Origin: Pseudomonadota bacterium
GTDB taxonomy: Bacteria > Pseudomonadota > Alphaproteobacteria > Rhizobiales > Pleomorphomonadaceae
DNA length: 61,790 nucleotides
Assembly: GCA_023436885.1 (NCBI GenBank)
Contig: JAEZHI010000037.1
Location: 1-61,790, forward strand
Reading direction: 5' to 3'
Made by a program: the position numbers and the translations under genes
Shown here: positions 1 to 6,598 of the stretch, piece by piece
Layout of the letters: each line of letters opens with the position of its first letter
Numbering within the stretch: the first letter of the stretch is position 1
The notes under the pieces: model-generated
What the model was told of the DNA's origin: nothing
What the model saw: the letters and a program-made list of their open reading frames with translations, nothing else
Database searches by the model: none

Positions 1-58
1 CGGAAATTTGCTCGGCTTTTGCTTTGTGTGCCTCGTAAAGCGCTTGGATTTTGCTCAT
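1..58 (-). CDS. Partial gene, possible HK97-type phage major capsid protein (first 19 residues)
   Basis: Only the first 19 codons lie in the window; the gene runs off the left edge. The peptide begins MSKIQALYEAHKAKAEQIS, a short charged helix resembling the start of many HK97-fold capsid proteins (typically MxxIQxLxExRxxLxxE). It follows an AlpA-like gene and an integrase on the same strand, which fits a prophage or phage satellite. No ordinary ribosome-binding site is seen: the ATG follows a run of 12 G on the coding strand. Nineteen residues cannot prove the family, and another helical phage protein is possible. Confidence 0.35.
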   Translation of the reverse strand, partial: MSKIQALYEAHKAKAEQIS

Positions 59-62
59 AAAG

Positions 63-74
63 CCCCCCCCCCCC
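63..74. repeat. 12-base homopolymer (poly-C on plus, poly-G on coding strand)
   Basis: Twelve consecutive C lie four bases before the ATG at 58 of the partial minus-strand gene, so the coding strand carries twelve G where the Shine-Dalgarno sequence should be. Such tracts can change length by slippage and alter promoter or ribosome-site spacing, and they are also hard to sequence correctly. Confidence 0.7.
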
Positions 75-184
75 GCGCAGAAACGCGGTTTTTAAAAGAT
101 GTGTTGTGAGGGTGTCGGTCCGGCGCCATGCTTGGCGGGTGTGAGCTAAGCTCAAAATGCCCAGCCGGCTGAGCACGCGGCCAA

Positions 185-203
185 GGTGCTTTGGAAAAGC
201 ACC
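185..203 (-). terminator. Short hairpin just after the AlpA-like gene
   Basis: The arms GGTGCTTT (185-192) and AAAGCACC (196-203) are perfectly complementary with a 3-base loop, beginning 14 bases past the stop codon of the AlpA-like gene. No clear U run follows on the minus strand, so it may be a weak terminator or an mRNA-stabilising hairpin. Confidence 0.35.
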
Positions 204-217
204 GAAGCCAAGACCGA

Positions 218-427
218 TCACTTCACCAGTTGGATCGACCGGGCCTTGATACGATCTTCAATCCAACCGATTACTTCGGCTCGAACAAATGCTATGCGCT
301 TTTCGCCAAGCGGAACGGCCTGCGGGAACCGCCCTTCAGACCGGTATCGGTTAAGAGCCGTGCGGCTGAGTGAAGTCAGCTCACATGCGTCGTTCAAGCT
401 CAAGAGTTTGGTGGGTTCGTCTTTCAT
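218..427 (-). CDS. AlpA-family (MerR-like helix-turn-helix) phage regulator
   Basis: This 69-residue protein is likely a small DNA-binding regulator of the integrated element. It reads LLSLNDACELTSLSRTALNR, then a basic wing (YRSEGRFPQAVPLGEKRIAF) and a tryptophan-containing end (VIGWIEDRIKARS), the layout of AlpA excision activators and satellite-phage regulators. The start is placed at 427 because GAGG lies five bases upstream; the longer frame to 460 has no such site. It lies downstream of the integrase and the unknown gene on the same strand and before the capsid-like start. In P4-like elements AlpA proteins switch on excision or late genes; that role here is inferred. Confidence 0.8.
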   Translation of the reverse strand: MKDEPTKLLSLNDACELTSLSRTALNRYRSEGRFPQAVPLGEKRIAFVRAEVIGWIEDRIKARSIQLVK

Positions 428-495
428 TGCTGCCTCGTCTTTATCGAACAAGGCAACCATCGCGCAAACTTGCGAATTGACCTATGCAGCGAACA

Positions 496-1086
496 TCAGC
501 TTTCCGAGCTGTTGACTGCATACTCGTGCAAGCCTCGCAACATCTGGATTTCCGCTAGGCGCATCTCTTGTTGATAGTCACGAAATGCGTTGATTGCCGC
601 TCGAATTTTTAGAGGTTCGCCGGCCGCCTCACACACTGGCACGATCGCAGCTTCAAAGAAATTCCGAGCAGGGCTGTTACTGTCAGACAGCGCAATATGC
701 TCTACCAAGGGCGCACCTGAATCTTCCGCGCAGGAGAATATTTCAAACACCCCGATCATAAATATCTGTCTCGCCCTTCGCTCTCTCGGGCGGTCTAAAA
801 GAGATACTTCAAACTCCCAACGCTCTATCTCACGAATTAATCGTTCACGGTGAACTTCATCTTCTGGTCCACTGACGAGTCCAACGACAATTTTGAGTGC
901 ATCGAGTTTCCTTTGCACTCCATCAAGGGTGCTCATGCGTACGCGTCTGATGTATTCGCAGGCGCCTGCTTCAAGGGCACTAATCACCGCTTTGTCTGCC
1001 GCAGCGACCGTCCCAAAGTATACGGTACCTGGCAGGCAGGCGAGGATCGCCGCGCGTTGGTCCGGGTTATAAACAAACAGTGTCAC
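496..1086 (-). CDS. Hypothetical protein translationally coupled to the integrase
   Basis: I do not recognise this 196-residue protein. It starts at a GTG at 1086 that shares bases with the integrase TGA stop (GTGA), so it is probably translated by coupling and belongs to the integrase operon. The longer frame to 1143 lies inside the integrase and is unlikely. The sequence is soluble, without signal peptide or membrane helix. Residues 5-55 look alpha/beta (VYNPDQRAAILACLPGTVYF) and resemble a degenerate receiver or nucleotide-binding fold, followed by charged helices (REIERWEFEVSLLDRPRERR). A role in controlling integration or excision is possible from position only. Confidence 0.6.
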   Translation of the reverse strand: MTLFVYNPDQRAAILACLPGTVYFGTVAAADKAVISALEAGACEYIRRVRMSTLDGVQRKLDALKIVVGLVSGPEDEVHRERLIREIERWEFEVSLLDRPRERRARQIFMIGVFEIFSCAEDSGAPLVEHIALSDSNSPARNFFEAAIVPVCEAAGEPLKIRAAINAFRDYQQEMRLAEIQMLRGLHEYAVNSSES

Positions 1087-2294
1087 GATGCACGCTCCAG
1101 GCGAACGACTCCTTCGGGGGCCCCTAATGCGTCTGCAGCCCAAGCCTCCATCAACATCCGCCGCTTTTCGAGAGCATCGCCGCGCCGGTAAGCGCGTTCG
1201 ACGCTATCGCCAACTGCATGCGCGAGCGCTGCCTCCGCCAGCTCCCTTGGAAAGTTGGTGGCCTCGGACACCCAGTCGCGAAAACTCGACCGGAAGCCGT
1301 GCACCGTGAACTGACCGCCCCCAGCGGCTTTGAGCGCCTTGGCGAGACTCATATCGGATAGAGGGCGCCCCTGTTTAGCACCAGGAAATATCAAGTTGTC
1401 GACAGCCCGATCGCGCATTGCTTCAAGGATCTCAATTGCTCGATCACATAGCGGGACGCGGTGCTCGCGGCCCGACTTCATGCGCTCGGCGGGCACTGTC
1501 CAGACCTTTGCAGCAAAGTCGATTTCTTCCCATGTCGCTCCCCGTGACTCACCAGAACGGGCGGCGGTCAGGATCGTGAACTCGAGCGCCCTGGCGCTCA
1601 CACCTGTTACCAAACGAAGCTTCTTGAAAAAGTCGGCCACTGCCGCGAACGGCATGGCGGCGTGATGGCCGCGTACAAGCTTCTTCGGCGGCGGAAGGAT
1701 TTGGTCTAGGTGCCCTTTCCATTCCGCCGGGTTGTCGCCTGTGCGAAGTCCGCGCGCCTTTGCATGATCGAGTACGAGCTTCGCGCACTCTCGGATGTTC
1801 CCTGCCGTCTCAGGCTTGTCAGCCCACAGGGGCCGAATGATCTTCAGAACATCTTCGGTCGAGAAGGCCTCTATCGGAACCTTGCGAACATCCTTTGCGT
1901 GGACGTCAGCGAACCGCTGCCATTTGGCAAGCGTCTTGTCGGACTTCCACTTCGGCTTCATGGCTTCGATGTACTCATCGGCAACCTGCCCAAACGATGC
2001 CACCTTCACGGCCGCTTTGCGCTCGGCTAGATCGGTCTTGGGGTCGCCCCCTGCCCCGATGATCTCCCGACACTCCTGCGCCTTTGTCCGGGCCGCGGCG
2101 AGGGAAACGTGCCCCGCGCCGGAGCCATATGGGCCAAGGCCGATTTCGCGTCGGATTCCGTAGCGGCGCCACACAAACACCCATGAGCGGCTGCCCGATC
2201 TTTGGACCCTGAGATAAAGCCCGTCTCCATCACCGTGGATACCGGGCTTGGAAATGCTCTTGACCTTCGAGTCCGAGAGTTTATGTCGCGCCAA
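1083..2294 (-). CDS. Tyrosine site-specific recombinase, P4-type integrase
   Basis: This 403-residue integrase would insert and excise the element to its left. Residues 1-90 are the DUF4102 arm-binding domain (LSDSKVKSISKPGIHGDGDG, then GLYLRVQRSGSRSWVF). Residues 100-190 are the SAM-like core-binding domain. The catalytic domain follows with the first Arg in TAARSGESRGATW, the HxxR box in VHGFRSSFRDW, a later His in LAHAVGD and the nucleophile Tyr in VERAYRRGD. All expected catalytic residues are visible, so it is probably active. Its 5' end faces the flanking chromosome, as is usual when the attachment site lies just upstream of int. Length is normal for the family (about 400). Confidence 0.93.
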   Translation of the reverse strand: MARHKLSDSKVKSISKPGIHGDGDGLYLRVQRSGSRSWVFVWRRYGIRREIGLGPYGSGAGHVSLAAARTKAQECREIIGAGGDPKTDLAERKAAVKVASFGQVADEYIEAMKPKWKSDKTLAKWQRFADVHAKDVRKVPIEAFSTEDVLKIIRPLWADKPETAGNIRECAKLVLDHAKARGLRTGDNPAEWKGHLDQILPPPKKLVRGHHAAMPFAAVADFFKKLRLVTGVSARALEFTILTAARSGESRGATWEEIDFAAKVWTVPAERMKSGREHRVPLCDRAIEILEAMRDRAVDNLIFPGAKQGRPLSDMSLAKALKAAGGGQFTVHGFRSSFRDWVSEATNFPRELAEAALAHAVGDSVERAYRRGDALEKRRMLMEAWAADALGAPEGVVRLERAS

Positions 2295-2532
2295 CGTTCA
2301 TAACCCTTTTCATAACCGCGTAGGTTTCCAGCATGGTTAGCTTGGACGACCATTTCGGAACTAAGGTTATGAAAATCAAGGGCGACGTGTCGATAAAGTC
2401 AGTACTTTCAATCCACTGGCGCCTGTCGGGTGCGCCATTTCCCTTCAGAACTGCGGAGCTATCGTCGGCTTGATAAAGGCGGATGATCGTTCGACTGGCG
2501 TCCGCCTCTACTGGTTCGTCGGAAACTCTCGC
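2295..2532. other. Likely right boundary of the integrated element (no gene)
   Basis: No credible coding frame is present here. P4-type integrases usually start next to their attachment site, so the element boundary and the int promoter are expected in this stretch. I see no tRNA-like sequence, which is the most common target, so the site may be intergenic. The partner repeat would lie left of the window. Confidence 0.4.
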
Positions 2533-3183
2533 TCAGCACTTGCCGTTTGTCGGGGCGATCAGTGCGGAAATCAACTCGGCGGTGGCTGACTTGGCGCGGT
2601 CCAGCCGTTCGGCGTCGGTTGCTCCTTCAAGTCCCAGCAGCACACGGAAGCTATCGAGTCCCACAAGGTGACTGAGGAAGGCCGCACAGAGCTTTCGGCG
2701 CTGTCCTGGGTCACGTGTTACAGCTTCAGCTCTCTCGCTCAGAAAAGCATCGAGAGCGTCTTCGTGCGCTCCGATCAGGCCGCGATAGGCGATATCGGCG
2801 AGATGCGGGAAGCGAATGGCCTCAACCATGACCGTTCGGAATAGGGCCGTCGTTGTCGGGCTGGCAATTCGCTCCTGAAACATCACGCCGATGAAAACCA
2901 GGATTTCCTCCAGCGATTTTTGCAGGGACTCTTGGATGCGCGCCTGTTCGGCTTGATCCGCAGGATGGCAGGCCTGTGCAATGACAGCCGAGAATAAGTC
3001 GTCTTTCCCCTCGGCATGACGGTAGAGGGTCATGATTGAGACCCCGGCGTCCTTGGCGATTCTCTCCATGCTCGCGCCGCCATAGCCGTCTCGAAGAAAG
3101 GCCTCGCGAGCCGCGTCGACGATCGCGGCCCGTTTTCGAGCCATCAGCTTCGCTTTGGGGTGATCCACCGCCCAGTCTTTCAC
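2533..3183 (-). CDS. TetR/AcrR family transcriptional repressor
   Basis: A 216-residue regulator with an N-terminal TetR helix-turn-helix (RAAIVDAAREAFLRDGYGGA, then IAKDAGVSIMTLYRHAEGKD) followed by an all-helical ligand domain. The start is set at the GTG at 3183, which has GGAG about ten bases upstream; the track frame extends to 3360 but that part runs through the operator region. It is divergent from the metallo-beta-lactamase-fold gene, and a palindrome lies between them. It probably represses that gene and itself in response to an unknown small molecule. Confidence 0.88.
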   Translation of the reverse strand: MKDWAVDHPKAKLMARKRAAIVDAAREAFLRDGYGGASMERIAKDAGVSIMTLYRHAEGKDDLFSAVIAQACHPADQAEQARIQESLQKSLEEILVFIGVMFQERIASPTTTALFRTVMVEAIRFPHLADIAYRGLIGAHEDALDAFLSERAEAVTRDPGQRRKLCAAFLSHLVGLDSFRVLLGLEGATDAERLDRAKSATAELISALIAPTNGKC

Positions 3184-3201
3184 TGCTCGTTGACTCCATA
3201 T

Positions 3202-3250
3202 GATAATGGTGGCTATCGTATCGTTAAGCGATAAGATAACGTCCATTATC
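3202..3250. promoter_or_regulatory. Nested palindromic operator between tetR-like and MBL genes
   Basis: The inner repeat at 3214-3238 has 10-base arms with one mismatch around TTAAG; its perfect core is TATCG-TTAAG-CGATA at 3219-3233. It is framed by an outer inverted repeat, GATAATGG (3202-3209) and CCATTATC (3243-3250). The position between divergent starts fits an operator for the TetR-type protein. Confidence 0.65.
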
Positions 3251-3308
3251 ATGACATCAAAGCTGTGACCAAGTCCAATGGGCGTCGACGAGAAAGGTGA
3301 AGCGAACA

Positions 3309-4298
3309 ATGGCTGGTATTCAAGATAGGCTGAGAGTCGTCGCGAAGATGCGGCCCACAAGGATTATCCTGTGGGTCTTCGCTGGGCTCGGGGCAGCGAT
3401 CGTTGTCGTAACAGTCGGCCTCGCTCTGACGTTTACGCCTGCAAAGCTTGACCTTCCGGTCGTTGACGTAGGCGACTTGCCGGCCGCATCCCCACCAGTT
3501 GGCATGTCTGTCAGTGCGCTCCCAACGGGAACCTACGACAGCCCCGCCGCCCTGACCTATCGAGGCGGCTCATGGTTCGAAACACGTCACCTTGCGGCGA
3601 CAGCCGTCCTCGTCCGGCATCCCAAGGGAGACCTGTTGATTGACACGGGCTTTGGCAGGAACATCGACGAACACATGCGGCTGATCCCTCGAATTCAGCG
3701 GACGCCACAAAACAAGGGCGTTCCGGCCGTGGATCAGTTGGCGGCCGGGAGCCTCCATCCCAGCGATATCGCCGCGATCATACCGACCCACAGTCATTGG
3801 GACCATATCAGCGGCGTTGATGACTTTCGCGGCGTTCCAGTCATGGAAACTGCCGAAGGAAGACGCTGGATCAACTCCAAAGCGGAAGGCACGGAGGTGA
3901 TCAACAGTTTTCATGAGGTCAACTACAAACTGTATGATTTCGACGGCGGGCCGTATCTGGGCTTTCCGCGGAGTCACGACGTCTTTGGAGACGGGGCAGT
4001 GGTCCTTGTCCCGGCTCCCGCTCATACGCCGGACTCGGTTGTGGTCTTCATAAATCTGCCTTCGGGAACTCGATACGCCCTGATCGGGGACCTCGTGTTT
4101 CAAATGGAAGGCATCGATATCCCCGCGGAGAAGCCCTGGATGCTTCGCTGGCTGATCGGCGAGAACAACACCGAGGTGCATGAGGACATTGCGGTCGTCA
4201 GAGCTATCCGAGAAAAATTTCCACAAGTACATCCCATCCCGGCACATGACGTACGGAACTTTGGCCTAATTCCGGTCTTCCCCGCATCGGCTCAATAG
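3309..4298 (+). CDS. Secreted or membrane-anchored MBL-fold metallo-hydrolase
   Basis: About 329 residues. An N-terminal hydrophobic segment (LWVFAGLGAAIVVVTVGLAL) suggests a membrane anchor or signal peptide, so the enzyme likely works in the periplasm. The metallo-beta-lactamase fold follows: DLLIDTGFG, the zinc motif THSHWDH (HxHxDH), a later His in APAHTPDS, the bridging Asp in LIGDLVF and a last His in IPAHDVR. It could hydrolyse lactones, beta-lactams or other esters; the substrate cannot be told. GTG at 3297 is an alternative start, but ATG at 3309 has an AAGG about 11 bases before it. It is divergent from a TetR-type repressor. Confidence 0.85.
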   Translation: MAGIQDRLRVVAKMRPTRIILWVFAGLGAAIVVVTVGLALTFTPAKLDLPVVDVGDLPAASPPVGMSVSALPTGTYDSPAALTYRGGSWFETRHLAATAVLVRHPKGDLLIDTGFGRNIDEHMRLIPRIQRTPQNKGVPAVDQLAAGSLHPSDIAAIIPTHSHWDHISGVDDFRGVPVMETAEGRRWINSKAEGTEVINSFHEVNYKLYDFDGGPYLGFPRSHDVFGDGAVVLVPAPAHTPDSVVVFINLPSGTRYALIGDLVFQMEGIDIPAEKPWMLRWLIGENNTEVHEDIAVVRAIREKFPQVHPIPAHDVRNFGLIPVFPASAQ

Positions 4299-4321
4299 CG
4301 GCCATTGTCCCTATGGATGCG

Positions 4322-4355
4322 GCGCCTTCCGCGGCGACTCCGCCATGGAAGGCGC
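4322..4355. terminator. Hairpin between convergent genes
   Basis: The arms GCGCCTTCC (4322-4330) and GGAAGGCGC (4347-4355) pair perfectly, with a second stem GCGG/CCGC inside. The element lies between the MBL gene on plus and the tautomerase on minus, whose stop is at 4362, so it can serve as a bidirectional terminator. No long U run is seen. Confidence 0.55.
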
Positions 4356-4361
4356 GCGCAT

Positions 4362-4589
4362 TCAGACGGGAACCGGCGTTGCAGCCAGCTTTTGCACGTC
4401 CTGCGTAGTCAGTGGCGTACCTCCGATCGCCCAGTCGCCCGAGGCGATCTCGTTGATCTTGACCCAGGTGACGCCGCGCATGGCTTCGCCCTCCACGCGG
4501 ATCATAGCGGAAGTGACTTCGCGGATCAGGTCGGCCTTTTGCGCTGGTGTGAAAACGTCCTTGATAACGTCGATGGTGACGAGGGGCAT
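4362..4589 (-). CDS. 4-oxalocrotonate tautomerase-family enzyme
   Basis: A 75-residue protein starting MPLVTIDVIKD, so Pro2 becomes the N-terminal catalytic proline after Met removal. The beta-alpha-beta layout (FTPAQKADLIREVTSAMIRV, then GVTWVKINEIASGDWAIGG) is that of the 4-OT superfamily, which acts on enolisable keto acids or halogenated acids as small oligomers. The start at 4589 is chosen because the proline must be residue 2; the longer frame to 4622 would destroy the active site. It is divergent from the HxlR regulator, which probably controls it. Confidence 0.85.
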   Translation of the reverse strand: MPLVTIDVIKDVFTPAQKADLIREVTSAMIRVEGEAMRGVTWVKINEIASGDWAIGGTPLTTQDVQKLAATPVPV

Positions 4590-4646
4590 TGGCGATCTCC
4601 TCTGGCTATGGTCGCGAGCCAAAGATGGTACGGCAGAAGTTCTGCA

Positions 4647-4666
4647 GCTACTGTAAGAAGTGTAGC
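4647..4666. promoter_or_regulatory. Candidate operator between tautomerase and HxlR genes
   Basis: The inverted repeat GCTAC (4647-4651) and GTAGC (4662-4666) with a 10-base spacer lies in the divergent intergenic region. The spacing fits a dimeric winged-helix protein such as HxlR. The arms are short, so chance is possible. Confidence 0.35.
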
Positions 4667-4719
4667 GTTATTGCCGGGCGATCCATGCTAAATTCCTGAG
4701 TACAACAGAAGGTGCGGGC

Positions 4720-5400
4720 ATGGCCGATGCCGGTTACAACCAGTTTTGTCCAGTGGCCAAGGCGTGCGAACTATTGCAGCCGCGCTGGACCCTGCTGATC
4801 CTGACCGAAATGTGGTCGGGTTCGACGCGCTTCAACGATATTCACCGTGGCGTGCCGGGCATGTCGCCGACCCTGCTCTCGCGACGCCTCAAGGAGATGG
4901 AGGCTAGCGGCCTGATCCACCACGAGACCACCGGCTATTATCCAACAGCTATGGGCCGCAAGCTGGAGCCGATCGTCCATGCCCTGGGCCAATGGGCGCA
5001 CGAGAATATCGATTGCGAGGTTAGCCTGCGTGATCTGGACAGCCGGCTTTTGATGTGGAACGTGCGGCGCAAGATCGACCTGAACGAGTTTCCCGACCGG
5101 CGCTGCGTCGTGCAGTTTATCTTTCCCGACCAGCCAGTCCCCGAACGTCACTACTGGCTGATCGCACGGCCCGGCTGCGACACGGACCTGTGCGTCAGCG
5201 ATCCGGGCTTTGCCGTCGACCTGTTCGTCGAAAGCTCGTTGAAAACCCTGACCAGTGTATGGATGGGCTGGTCGCCGATCCGGCCTGCGCTCGAAGACGG
5301 CGATATTTATGTATCCGGCGATGCCACGTTAAAAGCCTCAATCGAACGCTGGCTTGTGTTGAGCAGCTTCGCCAACTCGACCCGCAGTTCGGCGGATTAA
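4720..5400 (+). CDS. HxlR family winged-helix regulator with C-terminal extension
   Basis: This 226-residue protein begins with CPVAKACELLQPRWTLLILT, the HxlR hallmark with a conserved Cys near the N-terminus, followed by FNDIHRGVPGMSPTLLSRRL and a wing (ASGLIHHETTGYYPTAMGR). Residues 1-110 form the DNA-binding domain. Most HxlR proteins are about 110-150 residues; here an extra 110 residues follow that resemble a SCP2-like or small-ligand-binding fold. It is divergent from the tautomerase. Cys10 may sense electrophiles or oxidants, as in HypR/YodB relatives; this is inferred. Confidence 0.85.
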   Translation: MADAGYNQFCPVAKACELLQPRWTLLILTEMWSGSTRFNDIHRGVPGMSPTLLSRRLKEMEASGLIHHETTGYYPTAMGRKLEPIVHALGQWAHENIDCEVSLRDLDSRLLMWNVRRKIDLNEFPDRRCVVQFIFPDQPVPERHYWLIARPGCDTDLCVSDPGFAVDLFVESSLKTLTSVWMGWSPIRPALEDGDIYVSGDATLKASIERWLVLSSFANSTRSSAD

Positions 5401-5484
5401 CTGTCTGTTTCGAGCCCAAGGCGGTCGAGCGTACTGAATTTTCTTCTTGAAGGCCGGGGACAAGGACGGTGGCCTACAAGGCGG

Positions 5485-6450
5485 TTATTGCCAGCGGCTG
5501 GCGCTCATTTTGTAGACGATGCCCCTCGCCCGGTTCAAATTGCCGAGCGGCCGAAATGCAGCAGGCGCATGCCAAGGATTGAAAGCCATGGCGTTCACGC
5601 TTTCGGCCTGCTTGGTCGCAGCGTCACTGAAGAGGTCCTGACGCGGAATGACCAAAGTGGCGATTTCGATTGGCGCGGAAATCTCTTCTCGCCATTCTAT
5701 TGCGCCATCCTCCAGCGGCGTCCGCTCTTCGTCAAGGTAAGGTTGGAGGGACAAGCGGAACCGAATGTCGCCGGTCTTGAGGCGCCCGGCAAATTCGGCA
5801 TGGAGGTCTTCAGTTGGTGCGGTCGAGCCGTCATTTGCTACTGGCCGCAAACTGAAGCGGACAGGCTGGTTGCCCCAGAGGACCGCTCCCCGGCTCCAGA
5901 ACCGTTCTAGCGCAAGGCTGGCGCACGGACGTGCGCCCTGTCCGATATTTCCCAGCATCCGCTTGGCCTCAGCCTCACCAAATGCGGCGACGGCCCGTTC
6001 GACAAATGTCGCTCGATCGCCGGAGGCAAGCACGGCGAACTGAACGAATTGGCGTGCGTTGCGCGCGTGCGAAACAGGAAAACTCGTCATGAGCAGGTCG
6101 TGAACTTCGCCCTCGGAGACGACAATTTTAAGCGCGGCGCCACGCATGTCTGGCAGGCTGTCAGGCTGTGGCAACGCACTGGCGCTCGAAAGACGCACCG
6201 AGACGGGCAGGCTGGCGCCAGCCCTGAAGTGCTCGACTGCAAAAGCCGTCGGCAATTCCCGGTCGACGATCAACGACGCATTGCTGATCCCGACCAGTTG
6301 CTTTGCATGCAGGGTTCGATAGGGATGCGCGATGCCGGCCCTGACGCGATTGGTCTCCTGTATCGCCAGCATTTGCTCGGCAAGGCCGCGGACGATTTCT
6401 TCCTCCGCCTCAGGCGATCCGCCGTCATAAATTTCGTGCCAGTTGCTCAT
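5485..6450 (-). CDS. Small catalase-like haem protein
   Basis: A 321-residue member of the minimal catalase family (SrpA/YwqC-like). The distal His is in RTLHAKQLVG (HAK motif), a conserved segment DMRGAALKIV follows, and the C-terminal proximal region AFNPWHAPAAFRPLGNLNRA ends in RGIVYK with the likely axial Tyr. These proteins lack the C-terminal flavodoxin-like and wrapping domains of full catalases and often act as organic peroxidases. The start at 6450 gives MSNWHEIYDG; the longer frame to 6552 lacks support. It is convergent with the HxlR gene and lies downstream of pyruvate oxidase on the same strand, an H2O2- or acetate-related context. Confidence 0.82.
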   Translation of the reverse strand: MSNWHEIYDGGSPEAEEEIVRGLAEQMLAIQETNRVRAGIAHPYRTLHAKQLVGISNASLIVDRELPTAFAVEHFRAGASLPVSVRLSSASALPQPDSLPDMRGAALKIVVSEGEVHDLLMTSFPVSHARNARQFVQFAVLASGDRATFVERAVAAFGEAEAKRMLGNIGQGARPCASLALERFWSRGAVLWGNQPVRFSLRPVANDGSTAPTEDLHAEFAGRLKTGDIRFRLSLQPYLDEERTPLEDGAIEWREEISAPIEIATLVIPRQDLFSDAATKQAESVNAMAFNPWHAPAAFRPLGNLNRARGIVYKMSASRWQ

Positions 6451-6598
6451 GTCACGTATCCTCTTGTCCCTGCCGGCAGAATGGATGGGGTTGCAACCGT
6501 TCACGCGTTTCCAGGGAACACGCAGCCGCGTCGCGAGGGCAGGAATCTCCATTGGGCGGCGCGGGCATTCAGCTGTCGATCTAGAATGACCCCAAGGC

